Assembly (NCBI GenBank): GCA_013396755.1
Contig: VWZF01004008.1
Coordinates: 62,001 to 126,000 of the forward strand
From: Sclerurus mexicanus
Taxonomy: Eukaryota; Chordata; Aves; Passeriformes; Furnariidae
Length of the DNA stretch: 64,000 nt
Direction of reading: 5' to 3'
Shown: one piece after another, positions 21,133 through 35,600 of the stretch
Layout of the letters: each line of letters opens with the position of its first letter
How positions within the stretch are numbered: position 1 is the first letter of the stretch
Translations under genes and position numbers: made by a program
Notes under the pieces: model-generated
The model's input: only the letters and a program-made list of their open reading frames with translations
What the model was told of the DNA's origin: nothing
Database searches by the model: none

Positions 21133-23593
21133 GGACATTTCGAAAAGAATCACGGCCCACAGAAGATGAGAACAGCTGAAGAGGGGGACCAGGAGAGGTT
21201 TATGAGCAACAGAAACACCTGCAGCTCCAAAGAATGAGCCAGGGTTAACGGGGTGCTGTGCTCCAGTTGCAGAAAGGGTCAGGAAAGCTCCTCTCTCCCA
21301 GTCCAACACTGAATCCCAGTTGCTTCTGACCCAGATTCCCTGAACGGCAAGGAAGCAAAGTGGGGATGGTTTCACGGGGTGAGTGTAACGTAGTGGAAAT
21401 AATGCCTGGGGAAGCGCAGAGCCCTCCAGCCCCGGGAGCTTTGGGGGATGCTCAGCTGAGCAGGAATTCATGGGAAGGAGCGTCATCCCTGCGCAGCTGA
21501 ACGCGCTGAATCCCACTGGATCAGACCTGCCCCGGCACTGGGGCTGGGGGAGGCAGCCCCTGCTCCAGGGGGCTCTCAGAGCGGTCAGGAGAGATTGGGA
21601 TCAGTGTAAGCCCGGAGCAAAAGGTCGGGCACCACTGAAGCCAGGCTTTGCAGGTGCTGGGGTGGGTGCACAGGGCCAGCAGCGCTGGGGCCCCTCGGGA
21701 GTGCGCAGGGAAGCAGTGGGAGGATGAACGGGTGGTGGCTTCTCCCCCTTCCCTGACTTCCAGAGGGGCCCAGCTCCCTGCAGACAAGGAGAAGAGCAGA
21801 GTCAGCCCTGCCTGACGTTTCTCCCCCAGGGAGGCTCAATTCCATTCCAAACTTTCTCATATACAGTCAAGCAACAGAAGAAAATAAAGAATTTGGGGAC
21901 TTTTTCTGCCCCTCCTTCACCTCCCGTGTTTAAAGGCAAATCTGCTGTGTTTGCAGACAGAGACAGTGGGGACTATTTTTGTCTTAAACTGGAAAAATCT
22001 CATTGGTAGTTTCCATTTTCATCCACTTGCACGTAAATCCTTAAGGATCTTTTGGGTTTTGCTTTGGTGATATAAAATTGACCTAATAATTTAAATAACT
22101 GACCTAATGCAGCCACAATACAAATAATTAATAAGGCTGTTTGTCTTTGGAAAGAATAAATTTTAGAAGATAGCCAGATCTGCTCAAAATTCTGGCTTCC
22201 CTCAACTACAAGAAAGTATTTACATTCTGAATAATAAAACATCCTCAGTTCAGTTTTACAATTGTGCTTTTCCCTTCCAATCCTCCTCCAAAGCAAGTGC
22301 CATATGTTTTATACTTACAATTCCAACATTTTCCTGTACTTGAAAGTCATTTGGCACTTAAGTATCTGCAGTGGTCTGAATTTCATTTTTTTCCAGAGTA
22401 AAGGAAAATATCTATTTTGTGGAAACTTGGTGAAAAGCATCAACCCCCTCCCAAGCCCCCAAGCCCAACAATTTGTTAGAAATCAACCCAGAGGGAAATG
22501 CAAGTATTTTTCTTGCAGATTTCGCTGGAAATAGTTCCTACGCTTTCCTGAAACATTACTGCAGAATTCAGCAGCCTGCTGGACTTACAAATCCACTGAA
22601 TCAAATAGCTTTAAAAAAAACCCCAAGTTAACTAAAATTCTATTCACTTTGTCTGTGGACACATGGACACTCGTGGACACCATTCATGTCAACGTGCCTT
22701 AAAACTCATTGGAAATAGGTTTGTAAACTTATATTCTTCTCATGATCATGGGGATCAGCTTGAAACCTGGTTCAACAGCTGGGGATGAGCAGGACAGTGG
22801 CCAGACAAGCCACCCTTTCCAGAGCTGTTTGTACCCCATCCCTGCTTTGAGGTTCCTCCAGCCAAACCCCACAGAACTCATTTCCTGGAATCAAGGACTG
22901 GGCAGACCATCAGCACCACCTAAATCCAAGCCTGATTTAGCCCAGGCTGGAAGGAACGAGCCACTTGGAATTAATGAAAGAGCTGGAAATTGGGAAATAA
23001 GTCTGGTGACTAACAGCTACAAGTCACACACCAAATCCAGACTGAACTGCCCACAGTGGCACCTCGGTGCCTCCCGCTTTCCCTTGGCTGTCAATAACCC
23101 TCCCAGTTTTTGGAGAACAGCAAAAAGCCTCAGCTGCAGCCTGTGTTGGTGGAATAAATCACACAGGGTTTTACCTCTACAACTATTCCTGCCCTGAAAT
23201 GAGATGTGAGGGACAGTCCTAGTCCGTGTGGGCATGGGGGATGCAGGACCTGGCTCTGAGGGTTCCCACAGAGCCAACCGAAGCTGGATCCTGCCCTGGG
23301 ACTGAGCAGATTCACCACCAGGCTGTTTCTCACGCTGCTCTTTGCTGAGGTGGCTGCACTCAGTATTGCACACAGATGCTGAAATGATCCTGCTGACGCC
23401 TCAGCAAACAGACGCCCTGAAGGCACGAAACACTCATGGTACTGTCCCTGAAGCCTTTCTGGTGGCTGCGGGAGGACAAGTGGTGCCCACACCAGCCTGA
23501 AGCACAGTGAAAGCACCTCAGGTCCAGGTCACAGAGCAGCTTCTCCACCGAGCATAGCTCTTGACTAACCCTTGCTGTGAATCTTTGCTGGGT

Positions 23594-23848
23594 GCTGCTC
23601 CCAAACCCTGCTGCAGCTCCCAAACCCTGCTGCAATTCCAAACCCTGCTGCTATTCCTAAACCCTGCTGCAGCTCCCAAACCCTGCTGCTATTCCAAAAT
23701 CCTGCTGCAGTTCCCAAACCCTGCTCCAGCTCCCAAACCCTGCTGCTATTCCAAAACCTTGCTGCAGTTCCCAAACCCTGCTCCAGCTCCCAAACCCTGC
23801 TGCTATTCCAAAATCCTGCTGCAGCTCCCAAACCCTGCTCCAGCTCCC
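23594..23848. repeat. Minisatellite, about 19-bp unit with 57-bp higher order
   Basis: About 13 copies of a CCAAACCCTGCTGCAGCTC-type unit. Variants with CTGCTATT, CTGCAGTTC and CTCCAGCTC follow one another in the same order through the second half, giving a 57-bp three-subunit period. The long repetitive open frames on both strands here are by-products. Confidence 0.9.
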
Positions 23849-26800
23849 TGGTGACGTTATCCCAACATGCAGCTCCTGGAAACAGGCCATGCTCCCTCAT
23901 GTCTGTCTTCCAAGCTCAAGGTCCTTCTGCCTGATGTCCCCAGAGGAAGGGAGATGGAGACAGGCCAAGGGACAATCTGTTCCTCATTGAGGTCATCCTG
24001 CAGCTCGCTGCTGATGTGGCGTTTGGGGGAGGGAGCAAAACAAAATAGAATAATCTCTTCCCTGCCTGGCGTGGGTTCCAGCACTGCTGGGGGACTGATA
24101 AAGCTGGAGACACACAAGGCCAGCAGCGGAAACCAAACTCTTCCAGGTGACCCTTTACACACCCCCTGTGCTGCTGCCAGACCAGGGGTGAAAAACCCCA
24201 GCCACTCACCAACTAGGCACAGCACCAGGATTGAAGACGAGTATTTTCTATATCCCTGGTCAGCCTTTCCGGGGTTTTTTTCCCTGTTTTTCTCTCTCTC
24301 CCAGTTATTTCAGAGAAGGGGCTTCCCCCAGCCCTGCTCCCCAAGGCCCCCCATGCTGGGAAACTCTCTCTCTGTCCCCTTCCCTCCAGCCCACCTGAGC
24401 TGCTGTGTCATTTTGATGACCCAGCTCAGGCAGTTTCTTGGATTCTTGTTAAAAGTCACAGCTGTTGGAGAGTTTCCTGTTGCTTTGCCTGCCCCCATCG
24501 AGGAGGTGGGGGGGTGTAGGAATGCAAAAGCTGGGAGGTTTTTAGAGCTGGGAAATTTTTTTCTTCTCTCCAGTGCATCGAAGGCAAGATGCTTCTGCCT
24601 TCCTTCGCTGCAGCATGTGAGAGAAATCAGCAGCACTTTCTGAGAAGCTACCCAAACAAAAAGGATACCCAAATCCCAGAGCTCCCAACTCTCCCTCATC
24701 AAAGAACTGGGCTCTGAGTTTTAAATACCCCAAAGGCTGGAGGGGTTTGGCTCGAGCTGTTACTCTGGAGTTTGGGACGTGCCTTTCAGTCACACTGAGG
24801 AGTAAAAACAGAGTGTACTATCAGGCAGTGGTTCAGGGAAGCAGAAAAGCATGAAGGGAGACAGCAAGGGGGCACAAGAGCTGGAGCAAGACAAAGCAAC
24901 CAGTGGGAAGTCCCTTTTGTGAGCCCAAGGCACCGTGGCACGAAGCTCAGAGCTTGGCTAAGGACAAAACAAGATGGTCCTGCCTGTGGCTGCCCTGCCA
25001 ACCACGTCCAGGCTGGGCAGCCTGCACATGGAGAGTGCCAGGCCTGAGAGAATACACCCTGCTGTTTGTGGGGCGCTGCTGGAAGGAAATCTGCAGCCCA
25101 GAATTAATTGAGCGGCTCCTCGCGCTGTGGGAGAAATCACATTATATTCCCTTCACAGCTCACGGGCCAGCATGGCAAGGAAACATGAATTCCTGGCTGG
25201 GATGGAGCCACAACGGGGTCAGGGCACTCTTGTCTGTATTAACAAGGAAAGAGATATCTTTTGCTGGAGATAAGAGGCACGAAGCACGGCAGGAGGGAGG
25301 CACTGTGTGCTCTGCCAGCTCCGAGCAGAGCTCACCAGGCACACACGTACCCTGGTGGGGTGCACAGAGGGGCACAGATGCCAAGCAGGTTTGTGGCACC
25401 GCTAGCAGGTTGTGGAAAGGAAATCTTCCCTTCTTTCCTTTTCAGGGTCACCCCTTGCAGCTGTCCCTGGGTCTGGGGGTTTCCCTGGCTGCTCCCCTGG
25501 GAAAATGCCAGCCCAGCTGGCATTTGGAGCTGAGGGATGACCCCAGTCCTGCAGCTCCAGGAAACCATCCCGCCCGTTTATGATTCACAGGAGTTACGGG
25601 AGGCTGGTGTGTGCATGTAGGGTCTTGCGTGCTAATCCCAGCCCAGGATGGAGCCGGGGGAGGTGGGAAGTGTGGGGGGATGAATTCCCCTGGGATGAGG
25701 AGCCCCAGACAGCCCGCTGAGTCAGCACAGGGGCAGCAGGGGAGAGCCAGACAGGCTTTGATTCCCCAGCAACTGGTGCTCAGCTGGTGCCTTCCCAGCA
25801 CCCGGCTCAGGAGCCACGTGTACGACGGGAGCTGCTTTATCCCTTCTCTTCCAGCCTTGGCTGCAGCCTTTCCCCACCATCACGTGGCGAACGTGGCTCT
25901 GTTTCAAGGGACAAAGTGCAGGAGTTTCTCATTAACAGGGAATGAGAAGTGCCTGCTGTGATCCAGCTGCAGCACCTCCCTTGGAGGAGGGGGAGAAAAG
26001 TGCTGTGGGGGAAGAAAGAGGTGAAAAAAGGGAAATCAGACACAACTGAGCCAAAAGCACTGGGCCTTGGGGTGTTGCCCCTGCACTCCTTTCCCCTTGC
26101 ACCCTGTGGAACCCCCCAGTGTGTCATGGGGCAGAAGACCTTGTCCTGTGCCCCAAGCCTTTTGGGGGACCACAGCTATAACACCCAGCAAAACCTCTCT
26201 GCACACTCAGCATCCACCTGGGGCTTCCCTGCCCTGCCCAGATACCGTCTGCACATCCCAGGATGTCAGGAGTGGGCAGCAGGAATCACACTGCCTTCCC
26301 AGGGTATTTAGGAGGTGACAACTGCATGATAAGGCGGAGCAGGAGAAAGGGAAGTGGTTGCTGCACTGTTTACATCACCCTCTGTTCTGCCCCCAAAAAG
26401 AAGAAATTTCCCTCAGGCAGCTCCTGAATAATTCACCCAACATTCCAAGGAAAAGGCCCCTTTTTTTCCCACCTACAGACTTGGCTGCAAAAGCAGCCTC
26501 TCACTCTCCAAGAGGAAAAAAACCATATTGTTGGTGAGAGCCCACTGCTGCCAAACAGACCGACCCAGTGGGCTGGGGCTGGAGTGGGAGTGAGACGGGG
26601 AGGGAATCAAGTGGCTCTTTATGTGGTGGCCAGGCTGGGGGTGATACAGAGGCAGCAGAGCTGGAAAGGTCAAGTTCCATAACAGCCCAAGGAGAGGGAT
26701 CTTGCTTCTGCGGGAATTGGAGGAGTATCCGATGAGCAAACAGCCAGATGGTCACTGAGAGGGTGGGAGAGCCACCCAGCCAACATCCCTGGGCAGCAGC

Positions 26801-27215
26801 ACATTCCCAGGCCCTGGAGATGAATGAGCAGACAGGGCAGAGATGGAGCTGGCTGTGGCAGAGATGGGGAGACAGAACAGCACAGAAGGGAAAACACTGA
26901 GTTTGGATAAAGTGGAAGCACTGTTTTCCTTCCACTGCTTTGGCTCAGCACCAGAGAAACCCAGTCCCAGGGAAACGGTTTGGGGTTGTTCGTGGAGAAG
27001 AGAAACAAGCTGCTTTCCTTTCACCCCACCACACATTCACTCGCTGGCACTCTCTGCAGCAAGATCTAAACCGAGTGAGAACCTGCCAGCATCTGCTGCA
27101 GCTTCCCCCATCCTGCCCTCAGGAAGTCACAGCAGGATCATCCCTGCCTTGTCCTCCCAGCAAACGCCTCTGCTTTCCCCCAGGAAGGGCTGGTGGTGTT
27201 GGCCAGGGTGCCATC

Positions 27216-27248
27216 CCCTTCCCTTCCCTTCCCTTCCCTTCCCTTCCC
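27216..27248. repeat. (CCCTT)n microsatellite
   Basis: Between six and seven perfect CCCTT units. Confidence 0.9.
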
Positions 27249-29429
27249 ACCTGCTGGTGGAACCTCTTGTTGAGGGTGAAGGGCAGGTTGCAGGAGACAA
27301 AGCCCTGATCCTATTGCCATGGAGATGTTAATTCAAGCTGAGTTCAAAGGAAATTGTTCCAGCTAAAGCTAACAAGCCTGGCAGGAAAGCCCTGCTGTCA
27401 GCTGAAAGAGGCCAGCTCCTCGTAAAAGGGGGAAGGAGGTGGGGGCAGAAAGAGGGGCCCCGCTCAAAACCCGAGCTCCAAACAGACACGGTCCTGTTCC
27501 CTGCCTTGGAGCAAAGCCTTCCCCACCACCACAGCCACCAGCCGTGAGGCAAAGCAGCAGAAGATGCCAGGCAGCATTCCCGGCACAGCTCCGGCTTTAA
27601 ACGCACCGTGTCAGAGCCAGGGCAGGGCAGAGAAGGGCAGGACGGTGCCCTCACTTGGCACAGAAGTCACTCAGGGTTTAGACAGCCAACACGGTTCAGG
27701 TTTTGGTGGAAGTATTGCATTTGGTGTAATGATTAATCCTGGCAGGGCAGACTTGCTGGCTGGTATAAAAACTTGTGTTGAGACGTGTGGTTTAGGGATT
27801 GCTTTGTCTCTGAGAGCTGGGGGTGAACACTCACAGCCCCTCTGAGGATGGGTGATGACTTGGGCATTATTTGGTGTTGCCGGAGGGCATAAGGGTCCAT
27901 ATGGAGCACCTGGAGGGAAGGCAGGTGTGCTCTGCCCACAAAACACACTGAGGAGTGACTCGTGGGGGTGCAAGAAGGGTGGAGGCCACGGCCAGGACAG
28001 GAGAGAGTGCAGAGCTGCGAGGTCAATAAACACCTTGGAAAGAGATGATGAAGCAACCAGCTGCCAACCCCCTCCCCTGCCCCGCAGGAGCACTTTGAAC
28101 ACCTACCCTGAGTCAGAGCAGGAGCAGACGTGCTCAGTGCAAGGTTTGGAGAATTCTGTGCAGCCCAGCTTAGCACTGGAGACATTAACTGTGGTTTTAA
28201 AAAAAATAAAAGAAAAAGAAAGAAAAGGAAAGAACAAAAACCCCAAAGTCAGGACAGACTCTTCCAACTGAGTGAGCAGGTCTTCCCATCTGCTCCTCCA
28301 GTGCCAAGAGGAGATGCAGGCACTGGAGCTGAACTGCTCCTGCCAGCCAGGGCAGGGAGAGGAAGAGAGGCAGCTTTTGTCTGGAGCAGTCAGCCCTGGA
28401 GAAACTCCTGCCTGGCCAAGACAGACCCCGAGAGTGTCCCCTGCAGTCCCTGGCCACTGCTGGACACCAGGGTGCCTTCAGGGCTGCCTCCCGGCACAAG
28501 TCCCCTGCCATCCCAGCCTTTCCCTCCTTCCCATCTCCACTGCCCTCCCTGGTCTGCTCTGCAGCCCCTTCCCTGTGCCCAGGCTCCGTGTGGAGCCGGG
28601 CTCAGAGCTCAGAGCTGCTGCCAGGGCAGTGCTGACAGCCAGTTAGTGCTGCGGCTTCCACATCCCGCTGCTTTAGCAAGACTTGGGCCCTCTCCCACCT
28701 CTTCCTTTGCTTTCATCTTCCCCTGCTCCCAGGCTGTAGCTTGAGGCTGCAGCTGCTACAAAACCAGGGGAAATTTGCTCACGGGCAGCAGAAAGATTTC
28801 TCACAAATCAGGGCAAAAATGCCTTCTCTCTTCTTAACTTTCCCTCCCCTGGCGTGGCGCCTTCCCCCTGTTCCTGCCACCTCTCCCGGAGTCCTCCCTT
28901 GCCCACTGGCCCCTCTCTTCCCTCCGTGTCACTGTGAGAGCACCGAGGGTCTCCCTCCTCAAGGAGGAAAACGCTGACTTTTGGCCTCCTCAGCAACGTG
29001 CCCGAGCAAGAGGAGGGAAAGTAAGGAAAAGGGGAAAGCTACTGGGAGCTGTTGGGGCAAAGAGAGTGTGTGTGTGTGCTGGGAAGAGCGGGAGACCTGG
29101 ATATGCTGGGGTTGGGAATGACAGCAAGGACCCTTGGCATCCCTCTGGGGTCACACAGCCCAGGGGAGGAGGCAGAAATGGCTCTCATCTGCTGGAGTGG
29201 TCTGAGGATAAATCATATCACACACTGCCTTCCTCAAACCAGCTCAAGCTTCATCCTAAAGGAAGACGAAGGGTTGTTATCCTTCTACTCCCCAGCTCTA
29301 TCTACAAGTTAAATTCTTTTAGAAAATAAAAACAACTAGAGGAACAACTTGTCCCTCCTAGGTGTTACAACGAATTACATTTTCCATTTTAATGTAATTT
29401 CTGCACTTTTCTCCTGCAAAATCTGCTCT

Positions 29430-29616
29430 GGCTGTGAGGGTGGGCAGCCCCTGGCACAGGGTGCCCAGAGGAGCTGTGGCTGCCCCATCCCTGGAAGTGT
29501 CCAAGGCCAGGTTGGAGCAACCTGGGACAGTGGAAAAGGTGTCCCTGCCCATGGCAGGGGGTGGACTGGGGTGAGCTTTAAGGTCCCTCCAACCTGAACC
29601 ATTGTGTGACTCTGCC
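29430..29616 (+). mobile_element. CR1 LINE 3' end
   Basis: Blocks GAGGGTGGGCAGCCCCTGG, CAGAGGAGCTGTGGCTGCC, GTGTCCCTGCCCATGGCAGG and AAGGTCCCTCCAACCTGAAC occur in the canonical order of a CR1 tail. It is 5' truncated. Confidence 0.9.
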
Positions 29617-32600
29617 ACGCTGCTGAGGAGAGAGGCAGTGTTTCTGCAGCCATCTGCCAGCCAGCCCCTCTTCAGCTGTGTATCTTGAATTAGGTGCTCT
29701 GGGGACAACGCTGAGGTGACACAGAGCTGATAAAAACCCTGATGAAGGACCCACGATTTCCTCCACAGTTTAGACCCAGAGGGAGGAAGGTGTTCTACAT
29801 CCCCCCCACCAGAAGGCAAACTCTGAATTTTGTTTCTACCAGGAACTTGGCAATTTCCCTGTGAGACCTCTGCCTTCACTTGCCCTGCATTTAGCCCTTT
29901 TTCCCACTGATGATTAAGCCCTTCTGAGGCAATATTTAGACCTGCCTTAATCTCTACCCCATGCTGATTGCAGAGCATCACCAGTTCTTCCTTCCTTCCT
30001 CGCTGTTTTTGTTCTGCACCTGAAGAACTCGGGGCTGGTTATTTTAATGCCCGTTGCAAGGTTAGTCAGCGTGGCTTTTGACAGCTCTGATTCCTCCACA
30101 CACCGACCTCTAAGCTGCTGCTCTCTGCTGATCTGGCCTGTTTCCCCATCCCTTGCAGGCATTCTGATGACTGTTAGCATCCTTTTGAGGTGGTTATTCC
30201 ACCTAAGGCTGGAAACCTCCCTTGGAAGGTGTCCTCACCCCCCACCTCTCAAACGTTTTGAACTCTGGTTGTTTTTTTTCCTTGGAAAAATTGCAATTGC
30301 AATTGCTCCTCTGAGCTCCTGAGTCCAATTTTCATTCCTGTGGATTTCTCTTAACCAACAAGGATTTGCCTATTTGAAATCAAGAACCTTATTTGCAGGC
30401 TTTGTTTGTCTTTCCATTTCATTTTAATTGAATCAGCAGTTAATCTCTGAATCCAGGGTTGCTTTCTCAGTACGGTGCCCTCACTGCTTATCAAAAGCCG
30501 GGCCAGGGCAATACCTTTGCTCACTGGTTCAGTGAACACTGGGGGAGAAATTCCCCCTCTCTCACATGCCAGAATATATTCCCTACTGTTACTAGTGTCA
30601 TTGATTTTTCAGGCTAAATAAGGGACTCGCTTACTGAGTAAAAACACACTTTCTCAGTCTGTATCAGGTGAATAATTTTGCAGGGCTCTCTGTCCGTGTC
30701 CCAGTCTGACCCTGGGAATGTACAGCACAGCCCCTCACAGTGCCAGGACCAGCCCAGCTTTCTCTCCTCACTGATCTTAAGCCTTATAGATTCTTTTTAC
30801 AGCACATCAAGACTTGGAGGATTCTCACTATAAAGCTCTGTATTGCCCCTTCTGCTCTCTATAGCTCCAGGGAACTGTCATTATTTCAGATCTGGTCTCA
30901 GAGCAAGGTTTCCAGCTCGTCTGCTGTTCCTGCACCTCATCAGAGACATGTTGCATCTCCTGGTGTAACACATCCTCCCACCTGGAAAGCAGGACAGGCT
31001 GCAAATGCTGATAAAATGCAGTTCCCTGAACTAGGATGCTCCTGAAACCAGGACTCAGCACAGAAAAGACAAGGCTTTAGATTCTCTCTCACTTCTAATT
31101 CCTCCAGCTCCAAAAAACAGACATAAAACCCAAGTGACTGTGCTTGCATGGTAGTTGCTATTAAATTTTCCTCTCAGTCTCCAGCAATTGCTGGGTAAGT
31201 ACAAAGAGCTGATGTGAACACAGGGCAATAGTACAAAGCATCCTATGCACCAACACCTTGTCTTCATGTGTGGCAGGGGTCATAAAATGATACAGCAATT
31301 GGCTCCAGCATCATTTACATCACTTCAAGAAACAAACCAAAGCCATCAATGCACAAAGGGGATTTGCTTTTCTCTCCTTTTAATCTGTATTTGAATTCCT
31401 CTTTTAAAAAAACCTTCCCTTTCTCCTCCTGATGTTTCTGCCTGAGCTTTAAAGCTTTCCTCCAGCCTGCTTTCCTCAGGTGGGCACCAGGCCAGGCTGC
31501 TCAGTGATGCTGTTTGCTTAGCTTAGCTCTGGCTCCTGTCAGGAGCAGCCTTGCTGGCTGAACACACTGTTTGGGGCCATATGTGGTGTTATTTACACGG
31601 GAAAGGGAAGGAAAAAAATGTATCTTTGTGAAATATGAGTTGGGGGGAAGAGGGAGAGGGGTGGGAATGTGCCCATGTGAGACAGCCCAGCCCAGGGAGG
31701 AATTAGCAGGGAGCTCATGGAGAACAGCACAGCTCCTCAAGCACCCGGGAGGGTCTGCAGCAAACCTGGTGCTGGGGCAAGGGGCTGGACAGACTTCTGG
31801 GATTGCTGCATGGAAGCTGTGCTACCAGCTGGGAGACTAATTTAGTTTCTGTTCTTTCCCCCTTTCTCCCCATCCTCTTTCTCTCTCTGAATAGGGGAGA
31901 AAGGAGGCCAAGGGCTCTGCTCCAGCCAGGCTCAGCCAGGGTCACTCAGCAGAGGAGGAAACACCAGGGAAAGCTGAAAGGGCTTTCTTAGGCTGGGCCT
32001 GAGCTAAAACGCTGAAGAGGAGCACAGGAAGCACTTGGACTCCCAAACAGGTCCTGGCCTGTCTCCATCATTACCTGCTGTGAGGCAGAGCAGCCCCAGC
32101 ACTGCTCTGAATCCCACAGCAGCTGTGGCAGGGAAAGAAGGAAGGCACAGAGGATGAGGGGGGGAGGCTGAAGACGTCAGGTGTTCTGTCATCTTCTGTC
32201 AGCACAGCAGCTCTCTGCTCTCGGACTGTGTCCAGCAGCAGCCCCACAGTTTGGTGATCCCAGCACAAACTATCTCTTCCCAACACGGCCCGTGTCAGTA
32301 CCCAGCTTGATGAGAGATGCCGTGCCACCGGAGGTGCCATCCTTTGGAGTAAGATGTAAACCCAACTGCCTGACAGCTTGGACGATAGAAAAACTCCCCT
32401 GGCAGCTCCTGCCCGTGTTATCTTCCTCCCTCAGCCAAATTCCAGGTTAGAAACCGAACAAAGCTGCAGTGATGAGCTGCCAGGATTTTAATGAGCAGTT
32501 CCCACAGACACCTTCCTCCCTATGCCTGTGATGAAACTGCACCGAGCAGGTGCACGTGTGAGCTCCCAGAAAGGGAGCTCTATTTACTTCTCACTTGTTC

Positions 32601-35600
32601 AAACAGCAGCAGGTACAAAAACCCTCTCTCATAACCATCACTCAAAGCAGGGAAGTGGCTTATTTGGCAAGGAAATTGTCATCAAGAGCAGTTTGCTGGG
32701 GATGTTTACACGGTGTTTCTGAGGGTATAATGAGTGTGCTGATAAGATAGTGAAGGAACTAGTGACTTCAGCGAGGAGGGAGTATGGTGACGGGAAGCTG
32801 CTGGCTGTATTCTGCGAGGTGTTTGGGAAATACCCTGCTGGCACCCTGTAGAGGCAACAGCATTTACTCTTGGAGCATTTCTTTCAGGCCGTTTAGGGAG
32901 AAGGTCTTTCCAGGACAGAGACACAGGACTGAGAGAGCTGGGATTTCCAGGATCATGGTTTTTCCCCCCTGGGATGGAATCTGGGGTGTTTTCCATGCTG
33001 TAAACCCAGTGATCCCTTCCCAGCATCTGGGGCATTCCAGCAGGGAGGAGGAGAGGTGCTGTTAACCCCGCAGGGAGCCCTGGTGCTGCTGGAAATCAAT
33101 CCTGAAACACTCTCCCTGCCCGGGCCCTGAAGGACAGGCATGGACCAAGGGAGCAGCACATGGACAGCCTGGCTCCAGCACAGGCTCCTGCTGTGCTTTG
33201 GGGCTGGTTCAGCAGCTCTCCTGCTCCCCAGGGCTGCGTTTCAATGGCAGTGGGTTTACCTTTCTGGGCAGGCATGGGAAAGGCAAGAATATTATACCCA
33301 GGAAAGCTCCAGTCCTGTCCTCTGCCCCAACCTCACTATGGGCATGGGGAAGGCCCTTCCTCCCAGTGACACCGGGGATGGACCCATCCCTCTGGGATGC
33401 AGCCCTGGGCAGGTCCAGGCATCCATCTCACCACCAAAGATGTGGGATGGAGATAGCACCCCCCACCCCTGCTCAGCCCCAAGGCACCCGCTCTGACCTG
33501 AGCTGGCACAGGCAGGTGAAGGGGTCTGACCCGTCATGTCCTGGAGGGATTTTCCAACGTGCCCGGGTTTTTGGGGCCCCCGATACCTGTGTGTGGGCCA
33601 CGGAGGACATCTAGTGGCTGGCAAACCTGCCCTGCCCCACAGCACCCCATCTGCTGGGCACAACTCTCCATCCTCATCTCCTGTCTCCATCCTCATCTCC
33701 CCCTACATCTCCATCTCCATGTCCCTTCTCCATTTTCATCTCTTCTCTCCATCTTCATCTCCCCTCCATCTGCATCTCTCATCTCCATCCTCATGTCCCT
33801 TCTCCATCTCTGCTCTCCCTCCTTATGTCTCCTCTCCATCTCCCATCTTCTCCTCCCCTCTCCATCCTCAGTGCTTGCACACAAGCCCCAGGTGCAGGGA
33901 ATCCACACAATCCCACACCATGGAAGGGGAAATTTGGGCTCAGCACCTGTGGCACCCTCCCAGCCAAGTCCTGGCACGAGCCACTGTGTAGATCACTGGA
34001 ATGCCCCATGGGGTGCACCTATGGATGCAGACGGTCAGGAAGGAGGAATAAACATTTCCTGTGTACTGCTAAGCTGGACTTCCAGTCTGGTGCAGGGCAC
34101 GGGGATGGGCAGGATAAGGGGAGATGGGATGGTCAGAGGATGCTGGAGGAGGCTTCCAAATACGGCATAGGAAAGGAAGAATTTGGGTGGTCAGTAAGGC
34201 TGAACCAACTAGCCTAGGGGGTCTTCTCCCCACCATCTGGGTGCTCAGAGAGCCCTGCCCTGTAACAAAGTCACTCAGAGTGCACTGGGAGGGACATCTC
34301 CACTCACTGCTTCATCTTCCCTCACTGCACGGGCAGGATGCGAACACGCTCCAGGGAAAGCTGAGCACTAAAGCCCCAGGTGAGCGATGTGGGAACCTTC
34401 CAGCAACATCCAACAGACCATTATCCCTCAGAATCGCCCTTCTACAAACCACCTGCTCTGAACTGGTGCTGAGCAGGGTGCCCTCTCCTCAGAGAGGGCG
34501 AAGGCATCCCGCGTGTGTGTCCACACGTACTCACTGCCCTCTCTCCCCTTCCCACTGCCACAGGGCTGGGATCCCTGCAGAGATGCAACAAAGGGGTGAG
34601 GGCACTCCCCTGCTGCCCCCTCCCTCTCCTTGTGGCAGAGGTGGTCCTGGGTGGCGATGTGTCCCCCTGCCATGGGGAGCTCACCCCGGAGGGCAGGATC
34701 ACACAGGAGGATGTGAAGCAAAGCTGAGCGCGCCCTTCCCTGTCCCAGGACGGAGCTGCAGCTTCCTCACCCAACCTTCCTCCACCCCCTTGGCTTCCCT
34801 CCCTGGGTGCCAGCCAGCCCCATGACACTCCATTAGGCTGTGCTGGGACTTGATGGAGCCTCAAACTTCGATGCAATTAATGTAATAAAGCATAGCAAGC
34901 GGAACATGCCGGGATCCCAGCAGCTCCCTGCGTTGCCCAAGCTCCAGGTGCTCCCTGCCTGCGCACAGCAAGCAACATCCCTTCTCCGCTCCTCGGCATT
35001 GCTGCACAGCTCAGAGCTGCCTGGGAACCCACCCCGGCATTTTACCCTCTTTCACAACCATACCACCTACAAGGAGCCCAAATCCTGCCCTGCTGCTGGA
35101 GGAGCAGGCTCTGCCAGGAGGGAGCGAGGTGGGGAGGCAGGAATGCAGGAGCTTTTGGGCCCTCTGGGTGCTGGGCACTTTCCAAAGCTCCCATGCAGCT
35201 GCAAAGGAGTTCTGCAACCTGACAGGCTCCCCTTTCCCGCAGGGCCAGCAGGCAGGGATGGTGACAGTGCTGCCAGGCACACAGGGAGTGAGGAGGATGC
35301 CTGGCCTCAGGATGTGCCCCTTGCCCTGCTCCCACTGTCCAGGCTGCTCCCCTGCACCTTAATATGGGCACTTAACTCACCCCACAGAGCTGCCACTGTG
35401 GTGACAGAGCTGCCACCAAGGCCAGAGGAGAGCTCCACATGGAAAGCCCTGCCCTGAGGGGGTAGGTGAGAGGATGGACAGGCAAGGATGCAGCAGGTGG
35501 TTATACCTGTGCCACCAAGAAGATCATTACCTCCCCTGATTTTCAGTCCTGCGGAGGGGGTTCCTTGAGCTGGAAGACCCTTCAGAGGTTTGTTTTGCTG

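Larger units (their letters stand above)
21133..29430. other. Intergenic DNA, simple repeats only
   Basis: No exon of a recognisable gene was found. Structures noted are a 19-bp-unit minisatellite (23594-23848), a CCCTT pentanucleotide tract (27216-27248) and an A/G-rich tract near 28198-28240. Confidence 0.55.

Noticed and set aside
23565..23900. Repetitive peptide frames on both strands
   Set aside because: Produced by the 19-bp minisatellite. Open frames occur on both strands, and there is no start context or homology.
23867..24643. 258-codon plus-strand frame as a candidate novel gene
   Set aside because: Competing frames exist on the other strand, there are no domains, no matching splice context, and it begins in the end of a minisatellite.
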